From assembly GCA_034440635.1 (NCBI GenBank), contig JAOTON010001142.1:350501-414500 (forward strand): a DNA stretch of 64,000 nucleotides, read 5' to 3'. The notes under the pieces were generated by a model. It was not told the origin of the DNA. It made no database searches and was given only the letters and a program-made list of their open reading frames with translations. Source of the stretch: Lepas anatifera (Eukaryota; Arthropoda; Thecostraca; Lepadidae). Below are positions 31,729-49,549 of this stretch, in pieces. A program made the translations under genes and the position numbers. Each line of letters begins with the position of its first letter. The first letter of the stretch is position 1.

Positions 31729-32449
31729 TTACATGCAATTCTATTGCTGAAAAGGTCCGCCATCCATTTAAACGGGTAGCCAGGCGTGCCCCTCCGCGAT
31801 CCTAACGACAACAGTACCCTTACGTTAACACCACCAGAACATAAATATTACAAGTCGCGGCACGCCCTGCTAGGAAAAGAAAGTAACTTAAAGAAAGCAT
31901 AATAAATATCATACTATTAGTAAAACTGCCAGTAGTAGCTCCCTGTAAATATACGGGAGCAGGAATCAGGTCTATTTAGGTTAAATGCACAATAATTTAG
32001 CTCATTACCGGTTAGATTGTTAGTCTTTTTCCAAACGGGACTACCCAAAACTGGAGATTCGTGTTAGCCCTCCGAGATTCTGGCGAAAAGATGAGAAAGA
32101 TAGATCAAATCTTATCGATTTGATCCGACAGATCCGACCCGCCAGCTCCTGATAAGACCGAAAGTCACAAAACACACTACTCAGAGAGTGAATGGTGAAG
32201 AACGTGCTGCACGACCAGTTACCGAGGCCGATTGCCCTTTTTCTCGCCACTGTGCAGGTGTATTCTAATCTAGCACACCACCTCCCCTGCTCGCGAGCCG
32301 AGCGGCGAGCACTCGGAGATTGCGTGCATCAACTACAACAAAGGCACGCGCTCTACCGCACGGGCGACCAACAGGCGAGCCCCCAGCGCTCACTCTCGAG
32401 CTGCTCCTTCCCCATTCCCGGAGGTGGATCCTGTCGGCACGGAGACACC

Positions 32450-32795
32450 GTCAGGGCCCAGTCAGGGGCCAGGAGCGACACCGTCAGGGTCCAGTCAGGA
32501 GCCAGGAGCATCACCGTCAGGGTCCAGTCAGGAGCCAGGAGCATCACCGTCAGGGCCCAGTCAGGGGCCAGGAGCATCACCATCAGGGCCCAGTCAGGAG
32601 CCAGGACTGTCACCGTCAGGGTCCAGTCAGGAGCCAGGAGCATCACAGTCAGGGCCCAGTCAGGAGCCAGGATTGTCACTGTCAGGGTTCAGTCAGGGGC
32701 CAGGAGCGACACTGTCAGGGCCCAGTCAGGAGCCAGGAGCATCACCGTCAGGGTCCAGTCAGGGGCCAGGATTGTCACCGTCAGGGCCCAGTTCC
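32450..32795. repeat. 33-bp minisatellite, about 10.5 units
   Basis: CAGGG(T/C)CCAGTCAGG units start at 32452, 32485, 32518, 32551, 32584, 32617, 32650, 32683, 32716, 32749 and 32782. The 33-bp period keeps all frames open. One plus frame would encode an 11-residue repeat of the type SGPSQEPGASP, but the same array also gives other plus-strand and one minus-strand repeat proteins. No flanking exon evidence selects a frame, so coding is unproven. Confidence 0.9.
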
Positions 32796-32959
32796 CATCG
32801 GCGCTATCACGTTACGCGTGCCAGCTGGTGCGGACGGTCTGCCTATTGACACTCATACCGTTCAGTTTTGGGTTTTCGGTATTGACACCGGTGGACCTTC
32901 CCGATAACATCAGTGGAAAGGCTGAAGTCAAGCACTACCATCAAGAGCTAGTTGTATAA

Positions 32960-33540
32960 CACAAATGTGTGCTTTTTTCCAAAACCTCAGTGTTTAGTAG
33001 CACGGCAGGTGGGTGGGATGGCCTCCCTGTTCCATGATATATGCACTAAAATTTACCGGCTAGTAGGATACGATCAAAGTATTGAACTGATATATTGAAA
33101 TGAATTGGCATGGTTTACTTGGCATAAAGCAATACGTATCCAGTAACTGGTCTAATACTAAACGGTCCAACACATGGTAGATAAGAAACTTTCAGGTGCG
33201 TTAAAATTGACTTAAATTTCCACACCCGTACTTGGGAACCTTCTCTATTACTCGTCTTCCATCAATGCGGACAATACTCCGGTCGACGGCGAACGATACG
33301 ACGGGGTATTCAATGCGCTAGTTGCCGTAGGCGATTCCGTGACGTTTAAAACCTTTCGTAACAAAACCACTTACCAAAACATTTTGGTTCCAAGCCTATC
33401 CCGATGATGCAAGCGAGACCAAAAACAATATCTGCACTGTGAACACGGAATATATCATCGGGCCACAGTTGGCTTCCGTAGAAGCACACAGAAACAGCCT
33501 ATCCGTGCCTGAGAACTCAGCCGTGTTTCCTGGTAGAACT
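32960..33540. other. No gene recognised
   Basis: Unique AT-rich sequence between the minisatellite and a GC-rich patch (33560-33730). The patch has Pro-rich frames on both strands and may be a promoter-type island. No exon is supported. Confidence 0.3.
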
Positions 33541-33843
33541 CACCATGTCTGTTGGGAGTAGAGTGGTGGATCCTCAGCAGCAGATATCCGGCCTCGCGCT
33601 GACCTACCGGCCCACTGCGTCGCCGCCGCCGCCAGGATTGTCGCCTCTGTCGTCGCGGACGACGCGCGTGCGCACAAACGACGCAGAACAGCCCCCTCCG
33701 CCCGCGGCTTCCCGCGCACTCGAGCCAGGGAGGAAATGATTGAGTTTGTGCAAGCGTCCGGAGAAAAAATGCATAGTTCTGTGCATAACTCAGAAGTTGA
33801 TGTACGCTGGGACCGTCCTTGCTCTAGGTATCTGGCTTTTACT

Positions 33844-34855
33844 TTAACACGCGCCCCGCTGAGGAGGACGAAATTCGACTCTTCCTGGTTTTCCCCAGAT
33901 AACGCAAAAACGAAGAGACGCAGAACAACGAAACTTACAGTACCTTATCCCTGATTAATTTTACATATCTGACCACATTTTTTAGCTCAGGTCACGTCAG
34001 GTCAAAGAGCTATCCAAGGTCAAGCGACCCGACTTCAAAACCTAAAATCACGGGTTTGAAGCGGCGCCTACGGAACATCAGCTAACTGATCAGTTTGAAA
34101 CTTTCACAATATGATGAGGTTATTAGGTTCTTCAAATCTGCTATCTCAGAATTTTTATATTGTTGACCTAAGGTAGGGTCCATCTTTTGGTCACCCCATG
34201 ATAAGTCTATGGCGAAAAAGAAAGGGCTCGTTTTCAGTAAACGTTGGATAGATAAAGTTGAAAATCCTCAAACCGTGTATTCTTACCACGATCTTGATCA
34301 TTAAGTTGAGGTTTTGCCCATCTGACCTCTCAAAGGTCATGTCAGGTCACAGGAGCATGCAGTGATTGTTTTGCCAATAACTTCTAACTGAATTGAGATA
34401 AAGCTCCTATTTTGCTTGCATTGTGTTTATCTTGTCACGGGGAGTCGATTGATATGCAACATGACCAATTGACCATACTAGTCACCCTTTGACCCTGACC
34501 TAGCTCGCTGTCAGGTTTTTTTTTTTTTTTTTGTATATATATATCATTCGATTTGCCACGATGAGAGGAATCCAATGATGCATGAATATTTGCTCCAACT
34601 CCGCTGAGCAAAAATCTAGAGGTGAAAACGTACACTGCCCAGTTGTAGGCCTATGGAACCTTCATTGACCTGTGCTGACCTCAATATTGACCTGACATGA
34701 AAATACTTCATATAATTTCTCTTCGTCTCGTCAAGAGCTTTCGAACGCCGCCCTTAATTTTTATTTAGCTTTCCTGGGAAATGAGATACGGCGGGGGCGA
34801 AATACGCCCCTCAGGGGGCACGTCATGCCAGAGACCTCAGCGGGGCGCGTGTCAA
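33844..34855. mobile_element. TTAA-type ~1-kb element with AGGTCA half-sites (E2)
   Basis: The inverted termini CACGCGCCCCGCTGAGG are identical over 17 bp. The left end carries TTAA and the right end TCAA, one substitution from it. The interior closely parallels the 57078-58068 copy (shared blocks AACGAAGAGACGCAG, GAAACTTACAGTACCTTAT, CATGAAAATAC). It contains about fifteen GGTCA/TGACC half-sites. A T-run and short TA tract at 34515-34545 lie inside. Non-coding. Confidence 0.85.
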
Positions 34856-34979
34856 GGCGGACAATAGAACTTCCCGTCAAACAAGTGTCAAATAATCGTT
34901 CATAATAATCCTAGCGTCCACCCCGCGTCGATGTAGCGAGGATGAGGCCGACTTTGAAGAGCCTGAGAAGACTGGTGCA

Positions 34980-35286
34980 CAGGGGCGGATCTAGCCGCTT
35001 GGTTTGGGAGGGTCACACCCATGTCAGCGAGAAAAACTCAGAGGCAGAGGCGGGCCAGGCAGGATTACACTGGTGCAATGAATACGTTTTACATTCCAGA
35101 GGTACCATGTACACAGATAAACACGCTCATTTTATTTATTTTTTTTACTGACGGACAAGTCCTTCCCATTTCAATAATAAAATACCAGTTTGCTTTGGTG
35201 CGGGGACCCGAAGGGGTTTTGTTCCCATCTATATCGCTTTGGGGAGGTGGGCAAGGCCGGATTGCTCCCCGTACGGTCTGCCCCTG
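34980..35286. mobile_element. 307-bp hAT-like MITE with perfect 8-bp target duplication
   Basis: It starts CAGGGGCGGATCTAGCC and ends GTCTGCCCCTG. The 8 bp before it (34972-34979) and after it (35287-35294) are both CTGGTGCA. An 8-bp duplication is the hallmark of hAT transposases. No transposase is encoded, so it must have been moved in trans. Confidence 0.85.
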
Positions 35287-35299
35287 CTGGTGCATACGG

Positions 35300-36310
35300 A
35301 TATAAAATACAACGAGATATAAAAATACAAAGCCCCTGCTGAAGCCGATCTGCATTTCATAGCCAAATAGATTTGGCTTGCTGCCTGAATCCGTCAGTTT
35401 CCAGAAATATCACCCTGCTTTTCACACCGACGTGAGAACGAGCCATAACCCTACCGAGCCCCTGAAAACCCATTCCGGCCAGTTGCACCAATTAGCGAGC
35501 GTCACAGCGGCCGCCAGTGTAGCCGCTTACAGTTGCAGCGCCAGCAGAACGGACGCCGGCGCGCCAGGAACGTCTACAGCCGCTTGCTGCAACATCTGGG
35601 TCAGTCGCGTGACGGCCCGGCGGCGCGCGCCCGACATTGCCGGCGGTCAGGCCGGACGCCCCGGCCCGGATACCTGGCGTTACTGCGTGAGATGCGATGG
35701 TGTTCTGCGCAGCGTCGAACCGGTGAGTTATCGGCCCCGTCAGCGTTATTGGCGTCGGATTCGACGCTCGTTGGCCGCATCGCGGTTCCTTGTTCTACTA
35801 GGTACAACATTGCTGGGAGGTGCTGGTGCGTCGCTAGTTTCGGGATATTGCCCTTGTGCGTCTGGCTAGCCCATATGGCTTGATACGTTGACACCTGAAC
35901 AGTACGATCCACAAAGCCCGCATATATCCATGTCAGTGTATTCCATTCGTTTTACATCCATGCCCATTGAGACAGAAGACAGTGCAGCTACAACTGCCGG
36001 ACCAGCGGCTGGCACACGCGAGACCATACAGTTTCGCAGCTCGCCACTTCTTGTCTAACGTAAAACCTGAGAACTTCCTCTCTGCCTTACGCCGACAAAG
36101 GCGCACACTGAGACCGAGTGCCCACCCTCCCCTGCATCCCAACCTGTCCTGTTCAGGTCACGTGTACCGCCGCTACACCCCGGGGCAGTCCGAGGCGCTG
36201 AGAGCGGGTCCGGTCCGCCGTCTGGTGATCTCCCGAATGACGAGTGATGAGGGGTGGACTGATGAGGTGTGCCGCAGCAGCAGGAGGCCGCCACGAACGC
36301 CGCGCGGCAG
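35300..36310. other. 3' flank of NUDT21; GC-rich frames not assigned
   Basis: Sequence downstream of the NUDT21 stop on the minus strand, expected to include its 3' UTR. A GC-rich block (35500-35770) has open frames on both strands, including a 163-codon plus frame. Composition is Arg/Ala/Ser-rich without domain signatures, so I do not call a gene. Confidence 0.3.
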
Positions 36311-40890
<4,580 letters not shown>

Positions 40891-41351
40891 GCCGATCTGT
40901 TAAGCAGCAACGTTTCGATATCGAATTATCTGAAAAGACAACTGTCGTCAGAAGTTTTAAAGCCGTTCATGGCCTACACGGAGCTGCGAAAATCACTATC
41001 TTAAGATCTCTATCACTGTCCAAAATAAAAATTAACCCGAGATAAAACGTTTAATGCTATCAAGTCTTTCCCTCTGGTATGTTTTGTGATTGGGATATGT
41101 GGCGTGCCTGAACACATGTATGAAAGTAAATCACTATCGCTCTTGTGCATGAATGTGTTGGCATCTACGAGAAAAATCTGATTATAATAGAATTTTGACA
41201 CTCGTGAGCCTTTGAAGGATCGATTTTAGTTCTGCGAGCATTCTATTCCGCACACGTTTGTCGCTACAACACTGGATCAGAGATAAAATCAAATGGTGCT
41301 TCTTGTTTGTTGAGACTTCATGATAAATATTTAAATGAGCAAAGGGCACAC
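40891..41351. other. 5' flank of NUDT21
   Basis: AT-rich sequence upstream of the NUDT21 start codon. The promoter is expected here. No other gene or repeat is visible. Confidence 0.35.
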
Positions 41352-41705
41352 TTAACCCTTGCCCCAGTGGAGGATATACAGAGGGGGTTTCAGCATTCAC
41401 TCGGGTTTTTTTCGCGACAGTTATACAATGGCAGCGTTGCGCACCGCCCTGCTCGATAAATCTCTCACTTGATAATTTGCGCAACTTCTCTGAAAAATTT
41501 AGCTCTGGGTCAGCTTAGGTCAGATATCCCATCCACGTGAAGTGATCTCACATCTCAAAACTTTCACGGAACACCAGCGCAGGAGTGATTAATCTGTTGA
41601 TCTGAGATGCATACCAGATAACGGTCGCACGGAGTACACGCGCTGTGGTGACGGGATCGATTCTCAGATCACCGATTTTGCAATGACAGGTAAGATTGGA
41701 GTAAA
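41352..41705. mobile_element. Truncated E1-like TTAA element, left end
   Basis: It starts TTAACCCTTGCCCCAGTGG and parallels the E1 left end (later block TCTCTGAAAAATTTAGCTCTGGGTCA versus the same order in E1, described by position 41486-41515). The right end is absent. Confidence 0.6.
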
Positions 41706-42199
41706 ATGAGATTGCAGCTATGAGGCTCCAAAAGAGGATGTGCCCTAAAACGGATCATTGGGGGATACCACTCTCTATTGGACAAGGATCATCCAGTGTA
41801 CCACACACTGAAGCTGAGTGTGCAACCAACAAAGAAGTCATCACTCCAACTGACAAGCTGTGTGCCTGCACCAAGACAATGGAGCTTGGTGAGGAGGAGT
41901 GGGTGGGAGACCACAATGAATGTTTTTGGGAAATCAAAGAGGATCATGTCTACAGCACTTCCCTGATCCAATCATCAATACATCATGATGGATCAGTAGT
42001 AGGCCCATTATAGATCTGGCGGTACAAAATCTGGACTGGTGGGCAAACAGAATCTTGTTTTGCTCCAGGTAACTATTTAACCTTGGCAACACATGATAAT
42101 CTGTTCCAGGTACTTAGAGCTCAACAAATTAATGGATGCCATCAGATGGGATTTTTACTTTGACAGCTGAAAACTGTTTCTATTGAAATAGATGTTGTG

Positions 42200-43350
42200 G
42201 ACCATGTTTAGCAGATACTATTTGGTGTCCACAGCATGGTTAAGATACTTATGAACTTCTAGACATTTTTGAAGCCTCATTCTGGATGTGTTTGGGTGCT
42301 GTTGCTGAAATGAAATGGTCTGGTAAGGAATTCCATTGGTGACAATCCTGTTTGAGAAGAATTCCAACCTTATGAGGTGGACTGCTTTGTTACAATTCTT
42401 GACTGGTGTCCTTGAGCTTAGGAAGGTTAGATTTCAAAGAAGTATTTCCTTCTCACATCAACTTTCCCAGTAATGACCTTGTAGATATAAAACAGATAGT
42501 CCATGATGATGATAGTTACATGTCTTTAACTGAGTCAGTTTTAAATTACACTGGTCATTCTTTATATGGGAGGTGTTTTCAGCCAGCTACCAGTTTGTTT
42601 CTCTTCTTTGAACTGATTCCTGCAGTTTTAGGTCCTGGATAGCTGGGGGGGGGGCTACTGCTTGTATGCAATAGTCCAGGTGTGGTCTTACAAAGGTGTT
42701 GAAAACAGCATTTAAGTTACCAATAGTAAAATCATAAGAAGTAGTTCACAAATTTTGTAGAAAGCAGGTGACTTTTCTTGCTGCATACCAATACTGGCAT
42801 TGCTCAATCGGTTTCAGATTCTTTGTCACAATTACACCTGGGACTTTTTTACCTTCTATTGTATCTGAGAAGTCACTACCCAGTAGGTAGTGATTTTTGT
42901 GATTGTTCAATCTGCAGTCTGTGACATCTGATGTGCCCTTAAACCCCTGCACTCTATCAGTAGCCAGTCCTTTGAGCATTTGTGCATGCTGTCTAAGTTC
43001 GCTTGGATGAGCTTACATTACAGTGGATTGTCAATTTTACTATATAATGTTGTCTGTGAAAAGATCATTGGGTTTGACCAGGGATGGAAGATCACTGACT
43101 TATACAATAAATAGGTAGGTCAAAAAACCAAGCATTGTTGGACTCCACTGCCAATGGTCTGCAAGGTAGATCTTGCACTGTATAGTGGCTTTTGCTTTCT
43201 ACCAGTTAAGAATTCTTGTCTCTGAGGAAGACCAAAATTTCCCCCTTGACTCCATGCTCACTCAGCTTCCCTAGAAGCCCATGATACAGAAATCTATTGA
43301 AGGCCTTTTGATAGTCCAAGAATACAGGACAGGGCAGATACTAAGACTGA
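42200..43350 (-). pseudogene. Decayed LINE (CR1-like) reverse transcriptase and 3' part
   Basis: Read on the minus strand, scattered frames give FLDYQKAFNRFLYHGLLGKL (RT block with DxxKAFD, about 43270-43320) and ILVFLRDKNS. The region about 42960-43070 fits the position of the catalytic YADD block, here degraded. Then come a GKKVPGVIV block, NTFVRPHLDYCIQAV (about 42670) and FFSNRIVTNGIP near 42330. The order matches CR1-like LINE ORF2 from RT to C-terminus. Many stops and shifts show it is old and inactive. Confidence 0.75.
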
Positions 43351-43399
43351 TACATAATACCTAGGACAGATACTCTAGCAACATTTACCATTGTCATTG

Positions 43400-44040
43400 G
43401 CTCTCTTAACCAGTGGTGGAGTGAAAATGATGGCCCAGCAACCCAGTCTGCAGAAGGTGGCAGGTTTCAAAGACATCTCGGAGCATTGGGTTAGGTTTGG
43501 GGCAGTTTGCCCATCTTTGGGACGCAACCCAACACTTGAGGTACAACTGGCACACTGAGGCGACCACGAAAGAACGAAAAATATAAAAAATAGAGAAAAG
43601 AAATAAATTATTGCTTGTGGCTTTGCTTCAGTAGGTGAAAAATAGTAATGCCCCAGTGGAAAGAAAAGCCTGCCCGCAAACCAAATTTATGCCTCAATTG
43701 GGGCAACACTTGAGCTACCCCAAGCACCTTGTTGAGGAGAATCCTGCCGAATTCTGCATACTGGCCAGCAACTAGTTACCTAACTGAACACCACGACTAT
43801 TGATTAAAAGACCATCCAACACGAGAGCGAATGAAAACAAAGGTCAAAAGCGTGCCAACCGAACGTCAATTTTAGAAGGCGTGAATTCCAACAGAAAACT
43901 ATTTCCAAAACCCCACCACTCCCCCTCCCTGCTCCATCAGCTCCATTACCGGCAATACAAATATTTGAATAATTACAAAAAGATAAAATATTTACTACTT
44001 AGGTACCTACCTAACCTCTGAACTGCCGCAATTCTGTGCC
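43400..44040. other. No gene recognised
   Basis: Possible 5' continuation of the decayed LINE, but I could not recognise further conserved blocks. No host exon is supported. Confidence 0.3.
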
Positions 44041-44047
44041 ATGTGCG

Positions 44048-44665
44048 CATATTTTTTTCATACAATGAATTTGACATACATGGAGTAGAATAGTGACGAT
44101 TTCTGACACATTTGGAACCTTAGATGGTTGTGTATCCTTAAAAGCCTATATCTGCCGTTTTGAATCAAGTTGCAACAATTGAATATTTTATTTTTCTCAA
44201 AACATAGTTTCAAGACAATTTTTAAGGAAATATTGCGTTTTTTTTATCCAGAGAAATTCAGTTTCTTCGATCCAATATTTTCATCTCTTTTACGATTCAT
44301 AAGCGGTGCAGCCGAAACATTTTCGGCGCATTGTTGATGTTCTGTAAAAAAGGAAGGAAGGGCAGTGGAAGGAAATTTATTATTTATTGGTTGCTGATAT
44401 ATGATGTGGCGGTGGGTGCTGCCCATTTTTCATAATTGTGATCGATATGCGTATGTTTTTCTTTTCGGGATATATGTATCATCATTCTCTTTTGTACAGG
44501 ACAGAGCCGTGGAAATTGTGTATCCGAATTTTGGCATTATGGTCGTATTTTTAAGAGCTTTCACAGAATTGCATAGTAAGTGCAGGTAAAAATGTTCTTC
44601 CTTATATTATACCCTGCTAATATATTTAGGGAATAAAATGTTTAGATTTCCATACATTGACACAG
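44048..44665 (+). repeat. Dispersed repeat R, copy A
   Basis: About 615 bp that reappear in reverse complement at 54020-54655. Shared landmarks include CATACAATGAATT at one end, TATCTGCCGTTTTGAATCAA, GATGTGGCGGTGGGTGCTGC and ATTTTATTCCC near the other. It contains an exon-like unit (TTTTGTACAG| about 92 nt |GTAAAA), yet the frames are short. Confidence 0.85.
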
Positions 44666-45081
44666 AATTTGAAAGTCACACAGGCTTCAGTAGTTCGTAT
44701 AAATATGGTTGAAACATGCCTTATGTTCCATACTAGTACTTCCACCTGCAAATGTAAATTGAAATAAGGAATTGCAAACCAAGAATTTTTCTGGAATGCT
44801 GATATAACAAAATTAGAACCAAACCTTACAGCACTGTGTTGATTGGCCTATGTATTAATCTCTCTTCATTCACACTTTGCAGGGATAGTTTGTTCATTAT
44901 TTTGGGGCTGGTGAGCATTATTCTGGATTTAGAACTATACAGAGCTTTAATGGTCAAGTCAGAATTTTGATTACCTTTGTAATTGGCTGTTCTGCCATGC
45001 AAAGTAAAAAAGGGTAGTACCAATGTATTAGCAATGATAATTACCCTTTCACATCAGTACTGGAGCATATATTCATTTTCC

Positions 45082-45260
45082 TACTTTGAAATTTGTATAC
45101 ATTTAGTAGAATAGTGATGACTTCTGACTCATTCAGAACCTTGAATAGTTTTCAGTCTTAAATAAGCATGTATTTGCTGTTGTAAATTAATCAACATAAT
45201 TATTTTACCTTTGTTCATTTTTAAACATGGTCCCAAGGCAAGCTTGTGCTAAATTTTGCA
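45082..45260 (+). repeat. Dispersed repeat R, partial diverged copy C
   Basis: It shares GTAGAATAGTGATGACTTCTG, a CCTTGAATAGTTTTCAGTCTTAAATAAGC-like order of blocks and ATGGTCCCAAGGCAA with the start of copy A, in the same orientation. More diverged than copies A and B. Confidence 0.6.
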
Positions 45261-45267
45261 TTCATTC

Positions 45268-45285
45268 TATATATATACATACATA

Positions 45286-45316
<31 letters not shown>
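45268..45316. repeat. TA-rich microsatellite
   Basis: Imperfect ATAC/ATAT followed by uninterrupted TA repeats. More TA-rich sequence follows to 45385. Confidence 0.9.
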
Positions 45317-45417
45317 TGAACTAAACCAGACATTAAATTAAACATAAATATTAAACACATATATTTATATATTTATATATTTAAACACATATTAAACTTA
45401 AACTAGACCTTCTAATT

Positions 45418-46206
45418 TGTCAATTGTGATTTCTTAAAAGTCTTATATTTCTGTTTGAATATTATTTTTGGCTGTAGTTTTGTTTAAATGATTTTTTCTT
45501 CAACAGTTCAAAACTTTCAAGTTACTGCTTAGGATAAATAGGACCGGTTTTTAGAGAAATTGATGGCCTTAACCGTGGGTACATAATTTAAGAAGATAAG
45601 AGGTGTACCGGTAAAGTCGTCTAGAAACATTGAATTTGAGAGTGATTTAAGGCATTTGCTGGCCGAAGTCGCGGAAATGAGAATAGGACTTCTGAAACAA
45701 ATTTCAATGACCTTTTCATCTAGTCAATAAAAAATATTCGCGTTTCTCCCCTTAAGTGAACAGAAAAATAAAATGGTGGTCAAAACAGAAAATACAGGCC
45801 AAAAATATGGAGAGAGCATAAGCATGCATTGAAATACACCTAGAAATGAAAGAAAGGCAGCTACACTTTTTTAGCCTAGTATTAAGTATGTAGTTTACTA
45901 GTTTAAGTTAACTAAGTAAAGACTTTAAGAGGAAGTAGACTTTAATGAGAAGGTCAAAGTTAGGGGCCCACATAAGGTAGATTATATATATACCGTTTCT
46001 AGACGACTTTACCGGTTCACCTCTTATCGGCTTAAATTATGTACCCGCGATTAAGGCTATCAATTTCTCTAAAAACCGGTCCTATTTATCCTAAGCAGTA
46101 ACTTGAAAGTTTTGAACTGTTGAAGAAAAAATCATTAAAAAAAACTACAGCCAAAAATAATATCAAAACAGAAATATAGGACTTTTAAGAAATCACAATT
46201 GACCAA
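45418..46206. mobile_element. Fold-back element with ~211-bp inverted arms
   Basis: The arms at 45418-45628 and 45995-46206 are inverted copies of each other (roughly nine in ten bases by eye). Outer ends are GTCAATTGTGATTTC and inner ends GTCGTCTAGAAAC. They enclose a 366-bp spacer without a coding frame. The spacer begins with a GATTTAAGGCATTTGCTGGCC block that recurs at 51727. Long arms with a short non-coding core fit a fold-back or MITE-type DNA element. Confidence 0.85.
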
Positions 46207-47269
<1,063 letters not shown>

Positions 47270-47397
47270 TCCTATAAGTAAACATGCTTACGACCGATTT
47301 TCCAAATTCTTTCATTATCTGACACGGTGTTAAATTCTTCAAAATGAGACCGAATATCGTTTTCTTTGATACGAATGGTTCTCCGGTCATCTCGGAA

Positions 47398-47458
47398 AAT
47401 AGGTGGCGGGAGGGCTCTGAGCCCCTCCCCCATCCAGTGCGCGTGTTAATTGAAAAGC
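47398..47458. mobile_element. Solo right end of a TTAA element
   Basis: The string CCCATCCAGTGCGCGTGTTAAT has the form of the GCGCGTGTTAA terminus seen in the 50896-52072 region. No matching left end is nearby. Confidence 0.45.
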
Positions 47459-48972
47459 ACGAATGCCTAAGGAGCTCGTTGTTATGAGGTGGTTCCAGTT
47501 TTGGCACTACTTTATTGAAAAAAGATACAAAAACTAGCTCCAGCTTCTTGATGTAAATATTTGGAGGTTTAAATAAATCTGAAGAACTTCTGCAGTCGTT
47601 TCCTAGGATATTCTAATGTGTGGCTGGCCTTCGTTCTGCTGCACATGACTTATTCTGTTTAACTTTAACATCCCGCTGTAATCCAATAAGTTCAAGAACC
47701 TAAGTGACTAATCTGACATTGGGTCTTGTCGCGTAATTTCTTATGTGACATTCTCTAGAGGTATTCACTAGAACTACTAGCTGGTATTATGCTAAGAAAA
47801 TTCGAAAATATGCATTGTTAGTCACTTTATGAATATCTGTGCAGGTTAAAGAAAATATATGCAAAATTATTCCTAATCAAATACATTTCTGAACTGAATA
47901 GATGAACCCAGCTTCAACAAGATCAGGCCTAGTGAATTTAAGAATAAGTCAAAACATTTCCAAAATGCACTCCTTAGCTATTCAGAACTTGTATGATAGG
48001 ATTAAGAATCAGATCAAATTCGACACCACTGCTCCAGTCTTCTCCTTTCTGACTTTTCTTTCTCCCACCAGGTGTGAGGCTGTGGAGTAAGATCGAGGTA
48101 CCGGGGTACGTGCGAGTCTTGAGCCGGCACGGAGCTCGATAACTATGATTTCTTCTCTCAACTGTGGCCATAAACAGCAGATTGCTAAGAATACGGAAGA
48201 ACTCCGCTTTCAAATTACAGAACTGCCGACTGGCTGGGCACAAGACCACATTCGGACGGCTGTGCTGTGCTGAAGATTGAGCTAAGCTCAAAAGGATGAT
48301 GCAAAGCGATAGTAGTGTGTTTACTTAAAGTGTGTTTGTTTAAAGTGTCATTTTTTCCTGTGGTCTGTATGAAAAAAATAAGTAGGCGCGTCTAATACTA
48401 GTTTCTGCCATCTATGGTGCAGGGTTGTGGCTTGGTACCTTTGGGGTATCTCTTGTTAAACCTCGAAGCGATCTTCAAATGTTCTTCAAGTTTGTGCTTT
48501 TTATTTTAAGATTTTTTAACTGGTCTAGGCGGTGCAATAGATCTGTGGGAATGCCAAAACAAGCTTCATTTTATACTATCAGTTTTAATAAAGTGGTGAA
48601 AACATGGTTGGAAATTTGGGCACCCTCAATCTTTCTAAAACTACATGCCCCTGCTGTGACATACATTATATCTGATATACGATCAGAAGGAGCTGGTTAT
48701 GTCGTTTCCATTGTTTATGAATATTTTCCAATATAGTTAAGTCAACGATATGACTGTTTTATACGAGTTTCTCCACGCTGAAGCGGTATTGAACGAAGAT
48801 AACAAAACGAAGTGGCGTATCACAATCCAGGTCGATAATGAGGCGAGATAGTGGATGCTGTGGACGTCGGTGCCGAATGGAGGGGATTGGGACACCGGTG
48901 CACTTTGTCTCTTTGATATATCTCATAACGATAACTCGTATGAAACGACCAGATGAAACGATACCAATAAGA

Positions 48973-48976
<4 letters not shown>
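47459..48976. other. No gene recognised
   Basis: Unique AT-rich sequence with a few frames of about 60-105 codons on both strands (for example 47974-48291 minus, 48425-48736 plus). None shows a recognisable domain or paired splice sites. Confidence 0.35.

Positions 48977-49051
<75 letters not shown>
48977..49051. repeat. (TA)n microsatellite
   Basis: About 37 uninterrupted TA dinucleotides, the longest TA tract in the window. Confidence 0.97.
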
Positions 49052-49053
<2 letters not shown>

Positions 49054-49549
49054 CAACCAACAATTCTTGCTCGTCACAACAAACGGACAATATTCCACGG
49101 GGAATATTGCTCAATGTACTTATCGTAATCGAAGTCGCTGTCCGCAGGAAAGGTTATCGAGTTATCGAAGTCGGGGCTTAATTATCGAGTGCTCATCATT
49201 GACAGAAACAAACGATAAGCTTCGCATCAATCACATCATCAGGCTCTCAAGCAAATGCCGGGAACACAAACGGAAGGTCGTTCAGTGAAAATATAGCTGC
49301 GAGCGGTACAAGGTTACATCCACTTCTGAATAATTGGCCAAACAACTAAAATGTGGTCAATGATGAAGCAAAGAATGCAAACCAAATCGTACTGGAAGAA
49401 AATGTCGCAAATGGCCAGATATGAGACCGGGATTCTGCGGGTGAAGAGCGTATGGTAGGTGGAGCCAGCTAGACAGCTCAAAACGCAATGATTAATGGAA
49501 ATGTCAAGCGAGGCCATGTCAAAACTAAGCCGTGCTGGGCACTGTGCTG

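Noticed and set aside
31112..31811. Frames of 70-164 codons in the GATC-rich region
   Set aside because: All are translations of the 14-bp satellite, open by lack of stop trinucleotides in the unit.
32452..32790. Possible CRISPR-like array of 33-bp units
   Set aside because: Units adjoin directly with no spacers, so this is a minisatellite.
35378..35883. 163- and 116-codon plus-strand frames
   Set aside because: GC-rich region open on both strands, with Arg/Ala-rich translations and no domain or splice support.
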